Shown here: one piece after another, positions 1 through 11,771 of the stretch
Numbering within the stretch: position 1 is the first letter of the stretch
Layout of the letters: each line of letters opens with the position of its first letter
The notes under the pieces: generated by a model
Database searches by the model: none
Seen by the model: only the letters and a program-made list of their open reading frames with translations
Told to the model about the DNA's origin: nothing
Origin: Mesocentrotus franciscanus
Lineage: Eukaryota; Echinodermata; Echinoidea; Camarodonta; Strongylocentrotidae
Assembly: GCA_037976565.1 (NCBI GenBank)
Contig: CP137673.1
Span: 7,527,202-7,591,201 of the forward strand
Length of the DNA: 64,000 bases
Direction of reading: 5' to 3'
Translations under genes and position numbers: made by a program

Positions 1-634
1 AATTTAGTTTTCAAATATTCTTCATTCGATTGATTGTAACATTTATTTGAAACCTGTAAATATGTGAAATATTTGTTTATAAAATTGACCAGCATAATCC
101 TTATTGGATCAGTTTATTATTATTATTATTATCTCTTAATACGAGACGCCTGCTGCCCTGCTCCACCAATTCCCTTCTACACTTTAAAAGTTTCTTCCTC
201 GACTGCGTCCCCTTCCCTACCGGGCAAGGATGGTGAAATAATTCCATGCAAGGATATCTCCCATACTTCACATTCCACATCAACACCGGATTCGACGGGG
301 GCGTCTCTAAAAGTAATTGCGAGGGTTCAGGGAGAAACAATCCACCTAAAAGAATAGCCACTTTATTATATGTGACCCCTCACGTGTTGGTTTACAACCT
401 CATGCAGTGCCATTAGCCATATCACAGGTCTTGATAGAAGTTGATAGGTTCCGCTAGTTATTATTATACAAAACTGATTCATTTAATATCTTTCATGGGG
501 ATCAGACAGCTGAAACTCGCCGGAAATCAGACAATTTGACTTAGTCGGCCTCTCTTGGGCCAAACCGAGTACATGGCTATCCCCATGTCAAAACTGAGTT
601 CATATTTTAATTGTTTCCTTTTTTTCTCATGTAG

Positions 635-3398
635 AGCTACCAGCACTTCTGCAGGAGATGAAAAACATCAAGCAGAACATCCGTCAGTCCTCCAACTCCC
701 CGACATCTTCCAACTCATCACCGTCCCCATCTTCCAAATTGATTACTCACTGTGTAAGTTTAATTTTTAAAGATATTTTTCCCTTATGTTATCTTTAGAA
801 CTTACTGTTATTGTTAATTGAAGGGTAATTTGTAATGCGATTATTGATTGAGCATGGTTATGAACTCTAGTATATTTTTTTTGTAATTGATATGATCCAT
901 TTACACCATTCTGGGATTTTTTTTTTTTTTTTTTGCTGCGGTTGCGCGGTCAACTGCAGAGTTCTCATGGGTGGGCCAATTGATTTTAAAATTTTTTTTT
1001 TTATACATCTAATTGTCTATTTGCAATTGGTCTAAGTGCAGTATTAAAATGAATACTATAGTGCTGGGCGGTATTTCGATATTATCTAAATTAGGCGATA
1101 TGAAAATAATATCGAATACGCGATTATGATCTCATGATTATTTCGATATATCGCGGAGACACGATATGACCCAAATATCGTTGATATTATGCATGAGTTC
1201 CAGAGTCCAGACACGTGTTATTCATTGAGCGGCGGGACTTGTGTGTTTGTGTGTGTACTGACTGTATTATGGCAAGTGCAGTGTGAGTGTATAGTATACA
1301 CTCACACTGCACTTGTCATATAATACATTCAGTAGTCAGTATACACACACAAACACATGCACACATGCACGCACGTGAACGTGAAGCCGTTTTCCGGCTC
1401 CACGATATATCGTGTTATCGACGATATTTTACTGACGATAATCGGTTAACCTTCAAATCAAATATCGACCAGCACTAATGAATACCCCTTTGATTTTTTT
1501 ATTTAATGCAGGATCCCGTCTCTCCGAAGTATGACTCCAAAAAAGCAAGAAAAAGTGCCACCAACAACGCCTCAAAATACTTGCAGGACTTAATGACCAG
1601 AACATTTACGAGGCAGGAAATGGCAAGCCATTCCCTTACAGGGGGGGCATCGAATGCCAACGCAGGGCAGGAGGCACGTCCACAAATAAATAAACAAAAA
1701 ATGGAAGAGCTGTTCAGTAAGTTTATTAATAGATTTGATTTGTACCTTGCTTCAAAATTATTATTTTTTTGTGAAATCAGGCCTCATATTATTCATCACT
1801 CAGAAGAAATTAAAGTTCCCATGCAAAGAAACTGAACATGAATAATTTTTCATGAAATTGCAAAAAGAGATTATGCCAACCCCAGTATTACTATTTCCGA
1901 CCTCACGGAAAAGATTTGTAAAACACAAATCGAGAAAAATTGGAATAAATGCCACCCCCCTTCCCATTGGAAAAACCTTCGAAACTCGCCGAACACGGCT
2001 GATATTTGTGACGTCACTCTACAGACACAGCTAGCAATAGCAGACTACATCCTATAGACAATGTACAGATTCTCTGGTGTACTTGTTTGCCAAAGTGAGA
2101 GTTTTATTGATATTTAGCAGGATATATGTCATACCAATGCGAAGAGAATGTAACATGTTCCCCCGTTATTTGAATGATCTGCTTTAAAAACATCCACAGT
2201 AAAGACAATCTATAAAATAAAAGGTGAAATTCCATGTCTCTCATGCAATTGCCCGCCACAAACAGTTCAGCCAAAATCATTTTCAGCATTAGCTATGCTT
2301 TGCTACCATTTCAGTTATGCATGCAGCCCCACCGCTATTCACGATTGTTAGGTGGGCTTTTCAAACTCAAAAATACGACGACACTTGCCTTCCAAAAACT
2401 AAAATATGCCCTTCCAGTGAATGTTTCTATGCTGGGCATTGGTATAGCAGGGTTCAGTGCCACCTTTTCCTCCAACATTATCACAATTAGCCAAATTTGA
2501 AGTACATTAAACCTGTTCCTCAGTAGCAATGAATGCACTTATGATCTTTGCTTGAGCTATGACACGTCGTCTGCTACCATTAGATTGGACTATGTCATGA
2601 CGTCAATAAAAACATCACCAAATTTTCCCGAATTCCTCCAAAGTGCTCGCATTACTGCAGTCATTTTTTGAATTTTCTCTTTGCTTTTTTTGCATTCCCC
2701 GATATGTAATGAGCAAAAGTCTTACACATTTGGCATTTCCAAGCTTCTAGCATAAACATTATATATAATTTGTGCATAGTTGCAATTTTCTTTGCATGTC
2801 TACTTAAACATAATGAATAGGGTGTAATTTTTCCTACCTTTTTGAGCATACCCAAAAGACATGTAGAAAATGTGAAAATGGGAAATTGACTAAATGTCAT
2901 TCTATTAAATCAAATTCATGGCATTGGGCTTACATTTGTAAAGGGGAAGTCCACCCTGAAATGAAATTAATTTTAATCGAAGCAGGATAATGACAGACAC
3001 ATAAATTTGAGGACAATCCGTCAAAGAATGACGATGTTACGGATGTTTATAAAGTTTTCATTTTGTGACGATATTGTGAGCTGCTCCTCTCATATGTTGT
3101 GTACAGTAAATTCATAAATGGGTTATTTCATGGTTCTTTCCACAGAGGTATACAAACATGGGTTTAATGACGTTATCAAAGGTTTCTATTGTGCTTTCAG
3201 TTCTTGTAAAATTGTTGAACATGACTAACTTTCATTTCCTTCTAAGTGTATATGTCCATGTTTTCACCCTTCTCTTGTTCTACAGAAAACGTGGCTGCAC
3301 AATACCCAGACACAGACATGAAGACTTTGAAAGAAGCTGCAAGGAACAAGCTTTCAAATGAGAGGAAGCTGCTCAAGAAGCAGTCCCTTACAAAGTAA
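635..3398 (+). CDS. BEN-domain-like protein, last three exons (5' end not found)
   Basis: Three exons join with fitting splice signals and phases: 635-753 (acceptor gtag, donor gtaagt), 1512-1716 (acceptor gcag, donor gtaagt) and 3286-3398, which ends in TAA. The first exon encodes LPALLQEMKNIKQNI followed by a Ser/Pro/Asn-rich linker. The second encodes the stretch KYLQDLMTRTFTRQEMA then SLTGGASNA, and the third a basic helical end, KEAARNKLSNERKLLKKQ. The pattern of an aromatic/leucine helix, FTRQEMASHSLTG and a basic C-terminal helix resembles BEN domains, which bind DNA or proteins in chromatin repressors; the assignment is from memory of family patterns. Upstream exons are not identified; the small open frame at 64-357 is low-complexity and I do not count it. 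A hAT-type MITE occupies the first of these introns. The reading frame is intact here. Confidence 0.55.
1057..1477. mobile_element. hAT-type MITE with 8-bp target duplication
   Basis: A 421-bp non-coding element is flanked by the perfect 8-bp duplication ATGAATAC (1049-1056 and 1478-1485). Its ends are TATAGTGCTGG and CCAGCACTA, near-inverted copies. The interior is rich in ATATCG motifs and holds a strong hairpin around 1240-1350, whose arms read GTGTACTGACTGTATTAT and its imperfect complement. The 8-bp duplication and TAG..CTA ends point to hAT mobilisation. It lies in the intron between the 635-753 and 1512-1716 exons. Confidence 0.8.
2941..3125. repeat. Interspersed repeat fragment starting GGGGAAGTCCACCCTGA
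   Basis: The run from 2943 begins with a G-rich end (GGGGAAGTCCACCC), followed by AT-rich non-coding sequence, and looks like one end of a DNA-transposon-derived repeat common in echinoderm introns. Only one end is visible and no matching inverted end was found, so the limits are approximate. Confidence 0.3.
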
Positions 3399-4085
3399 AT
3401 ATGCCCATCACAAGCCTGGGAGGAGGCTCCCCTTTCCCACAATATTTCCACATATCTTTGTTAGATTTGTATTGCATTTTTTTAAGAAAACGACATCAGG
3501 GCTTTCAGTTTGCAAATTAGGATGTCTCTTAAACCAACTAGGCACTTTAAAAAGTATCTCACATTTGGAGTTTTTACATGCATTTTTTCTTTTGTCTTAA
3601 AACAATTTTTGTTTTACTTTTAATTTATCCTGAAAGTCAATTTCTAAAGGGAAAAAAAGTGAATTTTCTTGGAGAAAATGTCACACTTTTTTGGCATTTC
3701 ATGAACAGAAATAAACAAGAAATTCACAAAACAATAAAATACAAAAAGAGAAAGAAAAGATTTCCAGGGAATATTGATACCATGCATGAGAAATACATCC
3801 CCCCCCCCTCCCTCCAGGTTGTACACATGGGTTCTGGTGCAGCTTTAAAAAAAAAAATTATTATTGCATACTCTTCTGAAGATAGTTTTCCTCCTGGACC
3901 TTAAGTAATATACTAAAAGCACTGAATACCATCAACTTCAAGCGTTAATGACTCGTACACTTGAAAAATGAAAATCTTGCCAGTCAACTTTGCCTTAATT
4001 CTCTGAACTTGCCGGCACAAACTTGCTACTTATTTATCCCTCATTTATAGAGTGCATATTCCCCCAAAAGAAGATGAACAAATTT

Positions 4086-4700
4086 TAGTGTTGTTTCAAT
4101 ATCATATCGGCATATCGGGTACTTTTTTTATCATATCGGTATCGGCCGATATAGGTTTAAAAGTGGAACCGATACCGATATTAAAAAAAAAAATCAAGTG
4201 GGGTAACCTTTATCAATCACAGTAGTCCAGACATGTGTAATGATACAATTTAGTTTTCCCAGTAATTGAGTAGTAATTGGAAATTAAAATTTAAGAGAAA
4301 ACTGAGGCTCGGACAAATATGGCAAAACATGTATGAGAATTTGAGTGACATGGACCATCACATAACATTGTGTGTGTGTGACTGATGTGATTTGTATGCC
4401 TTCATTGCATGAACAAAATAATGTCCTCTAAATCTTAGATTATATCCATTATTTCATGACAGTAATTCTCTCAGCAGAACCCTTTTGCTATGGAAAATAT
4501 ATCTAAATTACTTGCACAGATATTGTCCTTGTAGAAAATGTAAAATATCGGCGGATCTAAAATCAAAGCAATAAAATCCTTCTGCAGTCTTGATGCGCAG
4601 TTAGCTGGGCCGAAGGATTTTATTACAAAGCCTTTGCTTCCCGGAGGCGACTTTGCGTTTTACACCCTGGCCTGGACATTTTCCCGGTAAATAGCAATGA
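4086..4700 (+). repeat. Left terminal inverted repeat of the giant MULE
   Basis: Matches the reverse complement of about 21430-22002, for example the stretches around 4310-4345 (GAGGCTCGGACAAATATGGC), 4500-4545 and 4640-4680. It begins TAGTGTTGTTTC and carries a TATCGGCCGATA palindrome near its end (about 4141-4152). Arms differ by substitutions and short indels, so the element is not recent. Confidence 0.8.
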
Positions 4701-5153
4701 AACTGCTTGAATGAGTCTAGTCTACGCTCCTCGATCGGGCACGCCAGTTCCAAATCGAATCGTACATGCACAGACGTACGTCGATGCAGCATTTATACAC
4801 ACCGTACGCAGCTGCAATACTGAAGATTAAGGGAGAAGATATAGGATTTCAAGTTCAGAACAACAAGTTAAGAAGCTTGCTGCACGATGGAATTCATCGA
4901 GGATGATGACGGAGTGGCAATGCAGACGCCTTTGCGGGTATGAATACTGTAAATCCAGTTTTGAATTGTAGTTATATGAGTACGATTAACTGTAACTGTT
5001 AGGCATCCATAGTTAGCAAAACTAAGAGTAAGACTAAGTGAGTCGCTGCACAGTGTCACATTGTCACTGTCACTGTCAGTACTGTCTGTCAGTCAACATT
5101 AACAACAGCAATGTCAATTGGACTAGCTAAGCATAAGTAACAATGTAAACAAA

Positions 5154-5177
5154 CATAACGTTAGATCTAACGTTATG
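5154..5177. promoter_or_regulatory. Perfect 24-bp palindrome in transposase intron 1
   Basis: CATAACGTTAGA is followed immediately by its exact reverse complement. It contains one TAGATCTA core. It could be a dimeric protein-binding site or a small cruciform; function is unknown. Confidence 0.5.
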
Positions 5178-6792
5178 TAGTCTAGGACTGCAGGAGGGCC
5201 TAACTTAAGGTGTAACTTACTAACTTAATACAGTTCATGAGTTAACTTAGGAGTTATGAATATGAAGTAGATCTAGCCCTGTGCTAAACAAGTTCTCCAA
5301 TAAAGTCTACTAAAGCTAACTTTACTACTTCTACTATCTACGTATCGTATAGAATCTAGATCTACTAGGTCTAGATCTAGACTATGGTTAATACTTTTCA
5401 GTTAATAATTTTAACTGTCAATGTTTTCCGTAGCCTAGGGCCTAGGCTAGGACTCAGTTCGCGTTAATGTAGGTGTCACTTTACTTCATCAGCTCACATG
5501 TCGATGTTTCCCTGAAGGCTGTGACGCAATGAATTAGGCTCGCAAAACATTCCATGTTTATTCAGGTTTGCAGTAACCATGGTAACTGCTGGATCTGGAT
5601 TCACTTGTAGATCTAGTTTGAGTAGTGATGTTTGCGATACACATGGGCGAATTATGTGTGCAAACTGCAATTATGCAAGGTCAATTAAAATTGACCTCGT
5701 AGGTTTACTCAGGATTTACTCGGGATGATATCCGGACATCGCTATTCAGCATCGTCGTCCAGAGTGGTGCTGCTGCTGTGCGACATGACTATGCTTCTTT
5801 GCTAAGAGCTATTTGAAACTTTAGGGCAGAATGAGATGTTTGGTTCTTTATTTCGATGGGTAAATTGTTCCAATTGGTAATAGTTTGGGGTAGATAACTG
5901 CGCTGGTACGATTGGGTTCTGCATAGAAGTGGGATGAGTCTGTTGTTGTCATCTCCTCGAACGGGTAGTCGCACAGCCTACAGGGACCTGCTGCACAGTG
6001 AGGATTTCCTACTAAAGATAGATCTAAGTTAAACCCCTGCATGCAAAGGTGCATACATTCAATCTGTTAAGACTTAACACCCAAGGATTGAAGCATGGTC
6101 CCAAAATAACCTATTTTATTTTGAGGTAGGTTTAGATCTGTACCTGATTCAGTTGATTATTCTTCCCGCGATTCAGTTGATTATTCTTCAGCAAAAAAGA
6201 TGGCAGCATGCAGCCATTTCTAGCACAGCCTGACATACAGATGGTTCTGTGTGTGGCAATTGCCCGACTTTAGCTGTGCCTGTGTTATACCTAGTAAGCA
6301 AGGCCCCTACTACCGGTATCTAACAGTTAGATTGCGATCTTGATCTAGCCCCTACGCCCTAGCCTAACTGTTATAGTATAGAGCTTGCCCTCTACAGATC
6401 TTGGAATAATATTGTTTTTGTTTTGTTTGTTTGTTTTGCAGGCAATTCTACCTAGATCTACCCATAATGAAGATCATGAATACCATTACCATGTAAATAA
6501 CTTTGAGAGCCATGATGAATCTGGATTCACAGCATCACTGGTGATAAATGTCAAAGCAGAAGATGATGCAAAAAAATGGATGAGCGAGTTTGCAGAGTCT
6601 TCTCGCACCACATGGAGGGTAATGAGAACCTGCCCGACAGCGAAGAAATATGTGCTCTTCAAGGTATTGGTTTAGCAATCCTCTTTCTGTTGCATATCAA
6701 AATCAAAACTGTCCAATGACAAGACATTTTCATGTAAAAGTAAAAAAAAAAATACTGGTAGTGGTAGGGGGGAGGAGCTAGGGTCTAGATCT
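5162..6792. promoter_or_regulatory. Cluster of eight TAGATCTA palindromes
   Basis: Exact TAGATCTA occurs at about 5162, 5268, 5357, 5372, 5608, 6019, 6453 and 6785, plus near-matches such as TAGATCTG at about 6132. They lie in introns 1 and 2 of the MULE transposase, with one in exon 2. I did not notice comparable clustering elsewhere in the window. Possible subterminal transposase-binding or transcription-factor sites; this is inference. Confidence 0.4.
5789..6060 (-). pseudogene. LINE reverse-transcriptase C-terminal fragment
   Basis: On the minus strand two overlapping frames read GFNLDLSLVGNPHC and then RTQSYQRSYLPQTITNWNNL, ending in ALSKEA and a stop. The motif SY-x-P-x-TI-x-x-WNNLP is the usual C-terminal signature of non-LTR retrotransposon proteins of the CR1/L2/Jockey type. 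A frameshift joins the two parts, and the rest of the element is absent. It lies in intron 1 of the MULE transposase. Confidence 0.5.
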
Positions 6793-7486
6793 ACAACTGC
6801 AAATGTGATTTCCACCATTTTCAATTGGCAAATAAAGACTTGTCTTGCTTCAACATGAATGACGTAAATATTCATATTTTATATTGACGGCGCCGTAAAA
6901 ACTCAAAACAATATTGCAGGCAATTTTTTTAATGCTGTTTCTGATAAAAAAACAAATTACCCCAATTGAAGAAACCTCTGATATATACTATTACATGTTG
7001 TGTTGGTAAATTTGTTTCTATGGTTTTGCATTAGTTTGGTTGAATGTAATTTTATTCTGATGTTACAGAATTTGGTGATCTTATTTCTATGTCCCATTTT
7101 TCATCACTTTTTTTTGCTGCTTTTTTTCATATGTGTTATGAAATTATACTCATATTCATATCTTTGGTTACCTACAGCTGCAGCACCCTAACCAATGTAC
7201 GATTAAGTCCCCTGGAAGCTCTTTTTCAAGCATTCTATAATTGCTTCCTTTGGTGTCCTGACTAAATTTCATTCATATCTTAGTTTCGTATTGTATATGA
7301 TTGATAATAGAAGATCTATCGATGTCATCATGGGCAGCAAAGACGGGCTAAGGAAGGACATCTCGTCACAGCAAGGACACTGGGTGCTGCGCTAAACTTA
7401 CTCTCACTGTAAGGAGAACAGTGACACAATCCGGGAGGAAGAGCAAGTATGTGAATATAGTAGCGATAAATTGTCAATCACCTATT

Positions 7487-8055
7487 TAGAGGAAAAAAGG
7501 AGAGAATCAATCTCATATGAAAGAGTAAAATGAGAGGAGCAATTTAAAGAAAGTTTCATCAAAAACGGTTATAAAATAAGAGAGTTATGGAAGTTCGAAA
7601 AGTCTCGTTTTACTTTCTATGGGGATCCTCAACGCTGCTTCAAAATGGCTGATTTTGTGGACAACTCTCCATTCACTTTGTACACAAATTTTCAGATTTT
7701 TCCCATTATTTCTCATATTTGTTATTGTCTCCTTCTGACCTTGACATATGTGGTGTGAAATATATTTTCCCATGACATATGTTGAGCTCAGAAGGAGGTG
7801 AGACGCACTTTGAAAGATAATGGAAGAATTCTGAAAATTTGTGTACAAAACGAATGGAGAGTTGTCCACAAAATCAGCCATTTTGAGGCAGCATCAATTT
7901 GAGGATCCCCATAGAAAGTACAACAAGACTTTGCAAACTTCCATAACTCTCTTATTTTATAACCGATTTTGATGAAACTTTTTTAAAAATGTTCCTCTCA
8001 TTTTACTCTTTCCTATAAGATTGATTCTCTCCTTGGGTTTTGGTTTCCTTTAAGA
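7487..8055. repeat. Fold-back MITE with about 250-bp arms
   Basis: The left part (aggagagaatcaatctcatatgaaa..., about 7495-7710) is matched in inverted order by about 7830-8035, including the stretch covering TCTATGGGGATCC and GTGGACAACTCTCCATTC. The ends GGAGAGAATCAATCT are inverted copies. The element sits in intron 3 of the transposase and codes for nothing; the open frame at 7585-7881 is an accident of the arms. Confidence 0.7.
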
Positions 8056-9235
8056 AGGCCATCAGCACATAGTGTGCATTTTCTTTCAAATGGAAGTATT
8101 GAATTATTCTGTCATGTTGGACCTGAGGATATAGAATGAAGTAGACCTAAAGAAAATTGGCTTTCCCTTTATTGTATACGTGTACATGTAGATTTGAATA
8201 CTTCCTCATACGGTACTCCTTATCATACCGGTAGTTTAACGATGTGAATTGTAAATTTTTCAGTCGCTCGCATAATATTTTGTTGCAATGCATTTTTGTA
8301 CATCATGTTTTCTATTCCATCATTACAGAAACTCAGACCCCCATATCCAGACACATCCAACACTGGTTAAGCTAGAATGGAAACATAACCATGTTATCTC
8401 CATTCCTGCTGCACTTAAGTACAGAGATGCGAGTCCTGAGACCTGTGCAAAACTTGAGGAGCTGTTTAAGAATGGGAACTCACCAGCCAGTGCACTCAAC
8501 ATTCTAGAATTGGAGCTACAGATACAGGATCCAGACAAGTACGTCATGAACTGTGCAGACAGGTCGATTTGCCCAGATTTGCACTTTTGTTACCGGTAAG
8601 TTTTTTATTCATTAAACGTTCCCTGTTATTTTTTTTTAATATTTTTTTTTAGAAATGGTAAATTCCACCAAAAATGTTCATGACATAAAAAAACATATCT
8701 GCCTCTAACGTAAATTCTTTGTCACTAACCTTATTGCCATGGATGTTCATAAATCATACAGGTCTTTCAACAAAAAAAAAATTTTTTTCGCTGCTTTCCA
8801 TGAGATCTCAAACCATCATTGAAATTGTACATGTTGGACTGGAGACAAAAAATTCACTAAAATGCAAATTACACAGGCTTTGTTTAATATTTTTTCCTAT
8901 AAATTTCACTAAAGGGAAGAAGAGGAATACATTTCCATAGTCCAAAGGCCATGAGATATTTAATCAATTACAAAGGGGTGACATGACCTCCTAACAAAAC
9001 TGTCATGTCCGTTACGCTATGTTTTGAAGTCTAAACAGAAAATGGAATACCAAATTATTTAAAAACCTGTAGTTGTGTTTAGAGTGTCATCTTGAATTCA
9101 ATTTAAAACCCAAACTTAGTTATATTTCCATTGCAAAGTTCACTGAAATTTCAAACTGTGCACAGGAGGTAAAAAAACATTTGCTATTTCGTGTCATGTC
9201 CGTTACACTCACTAAATATCAATTTTCTCTTTATC

Positions 9236-10290
9236 CAAGCCTTCGATTAAGCGGGCGCAGGGCGCAAATTTGCGCTCATAAAACCACCAATTGCGCCCAT
9301 AATCATCTAAAACTAGACGGCAAGGCGCAAGTGTTTTCCGTGAAAATGGGCCCATAAAATATTAGGACAGAAAAAAATACACGAATCACCAAACAATTGC
9401 CGCGGACGAGCTCTCTACTAGCTTCGTATTTAGTGTGTGCATTTCTTGAGGCGCAAGTGCTTGAAGTGAAAATGCGCCTGTTGTTACTATAATAGGCTAG
9501 CGCGCGCACGTACGTTCATGCGCGATCGCTAGATATATACTAGCTAGATGGTGCTGTGGCGCACGCACGCACGTACCTACAAATGTTTCAAGGATCAAGA
9601 AAACAAATCGTCAAATGGAGAAATAAACAAGCATTCAAATAGTCATTAGAGATCTGTCAAGGTTTGTTTATAGGTCTAGTTTATTATTTCATCTCAAATA
9701 GAATTTAGAATTCTCTTATTGACAAGTTAAGAACACCTACGATGTTCTCGATCGTAGTTACTTTCATTTTGCCAGCAGCCGACCTAGCGGTGTTTTGGCA
9801 AAACGCTAGCCGCCAGCTTCCCACCGCGAAGCATTCGAGTCCCGTAACAGACCATTCATGTTCTGCCGAGAGTGTGGCGGAAGGTTTGTGTGTGAGGTGC
9901 GATTTCGATTTGGGATAGACTTGCAAAGTCCTTTTGGCTTTCGATGTTCGTGAAATTGACGATTTATTTATTCATTTGCTCATCAATAATTTTAGTTACT
10001 TTAAAATACTGTTTAATGTGCAAGTTGATTTACTTAATCAATCTTTCCTGTTGATCACATTAACTTAGATTAAAAAGTTATTATTTATTAAATTGATCCA
10101 TTATGAAATTAACATTGTATCTTTGAACTTATTTAACTTTTTTAATTGGTTGTCATTATGATTATCTGTTTTTGGAAAATTACTCCTTGTTCTTAAGAAA
10201 TTGCCCCTTGCTCTGGTAAATCCCCGTGAGCAAGGGGCAACTTTTAAAAATAAATTGCCCCTTGCTCCTGGCTGCTTAATCTAAGGCTTG
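9236..10290. mobile_element. hAT-type non-autonomous element, copy 1 (intronic)
   Basis: Bounded by the perfect 8-bp duplication TCTTTATC (9228-9235 and 10291-10298). Terminal inverted repeats are CAAGCCTTCGATTAAGC and GCTTAATCTAAGGCTTG. The 1,055-bp body has no transposase. A hairpin near its right end pairs TTGCCCCTTGCTC with GAGCAAGGGGCAA (about 10200-10245). It lies in intron 4 of the MULE transposase and is almost identical to copy 2 at 11772-12829. Confidence 0.9.
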
Positions 10291-10778
10291 TCTTTATCTA
10301 TTCAGTAAAATACTTTAAAATTTGCTCTGTATGTCACTGATAATGTTATGTGCATGATAAAATGAATGAATTGCGTTTTGGAACTGTTAATTTTGTATTA
10401 AAATTGGTATGACTGTCATGTCCGTTACGCTGGAATTGACCAAATGTGGTTGAAGACACGATGAATGAAAAAATGAATGTTTGTTAAACGTCTTAAATTT
10501 TGGCAGACTCTATCACAAGATCTTCAGAAAGGCCTATGGTCCTGCAGATGGTGCAGATATGGTCGCAGCTGTTGACGAGAAAGTAATTGCTAATTACAAC
10601 AAAGAAGCAGGGATGACGTGTGCCAAGATGATTAGGAGCAGCACTGGGGAGCTGATCATAGGAATTTGCACTCCACTGATGCAGCGTGTACACACTTTAA
10701 TGACTCACAGCAGCGAACTTGTGTTCATTGATTCGACAGGTATTTCATATTTATGTCCTTACATACATGTATGTATAA

Positions 10779-11263
10779 TACCCCATTCACAGTGGCTTTC
10801 AAATTTTCAACGGTGCTAAAACGGAGCGGCGACACCGTCATAACCCTGTTTTAAATGCATTCACAGTAGACCAGTTACTCCGTTGCAGCAACGGAGTAAA
10901 TTTTATCTGCGTATAAATCGGTGCCTCCGTTACAAAGCACATTATGTCTGGCTCATGACCCGTGAGTGACCCGATGCCCAGAAATACGTAGCATGGGAAG
11001 TACAAACAATAAGCAAACACACATGGTTTATTACGGAGCTGAAGCGGGTCGCATTCACAGTGAACGACCTCTGTTTCAGCAACGGAGCAGCACCGTTGCA
11101 GGAGCTAGGCGAACAGTGGTTTAGTTGAAATGGTGTTGAGACGAGATGGTGTTGGTCCATTGTAGTTTATAACGGGACCGAGCATTCACACTAACAACCA
11201 CACCGTTTCAGCAACGGAGCTGCTCCGTTGCTGACACGGAGTTAGAGCCCACCGAATGGGGTA
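10779..11263. mobile_element. PIF/Harbinger-type MITE, 3-bp TAA duplication
   Basis: Ends read TACCCCATTCACAGTGG and, inverted, CCACCGAATGGGGTA, flanked by TAA on both sides (10776-10778 and 11264-11266). The interior repeats GCAACGGAG and its complement several times. The 3-bp TAA duplication fits Harbinger mobilisation. It lies in intron 5 of the MULE transposase. Confidence 0.7.
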
Positions 11264-11771
11264 TAAGAGTGCCAGTTACAAGAGTGAGAGGCCAAGGGGG
11301 ACATGTGGAGTGTATGCCTTGGACCTGGTGGCGCAAATAATTATGATTTATGAGCGCCCTCCTGGTGTGGGGTGTCTCCAAGACTACACTTCAAGGTAAA
11401 TTCACCATTAACGTTTGTTGTCTTTGCATGGCTATAGGAATAATTTCAGATTGATTAATTAGGTTGTCATTATGCTGTTTTCTGGCAGGCAATGTTGACC
11501 GCCACGGAAGCAGGGTGTTCCTGCTGTTGACACACAGCTCTTCGGGTGGCCTGCCTCTGCGGGGTCATCATAACGTCGAACGAGCAGGAGCGGACCATCG
11601 TTGAAGGGTTGCAGCTGCTGCAGACCATCTGTCCAACTGGTGCCTTTGGGGGAAATGGTAATGATGGGCCAGCAGTCTTCATTACTGATGACTGCACCGC
11701 AGAGAGGAAGGCCCTCCATGCTGTTTTCCCCCAATCTGTACTTCTCCTCTGCTCGTTTCACCTCTTGCAGG

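Noticed and set aside
64..357. 97-codon plus-strand frame at the left edge
   Set aside because: Starts at GTG after an AT-rich run, low-complexity, overlapped by an antisense frame, and does not connect in phase to the 635 exon by clear splice sites.
9073..9357. 94-codon frame, also repeated at 11546-11893
   Set aside because: The shared part is the end of the hAT-type element (ASLRLSGRRAQI), translated by chance in both copies.
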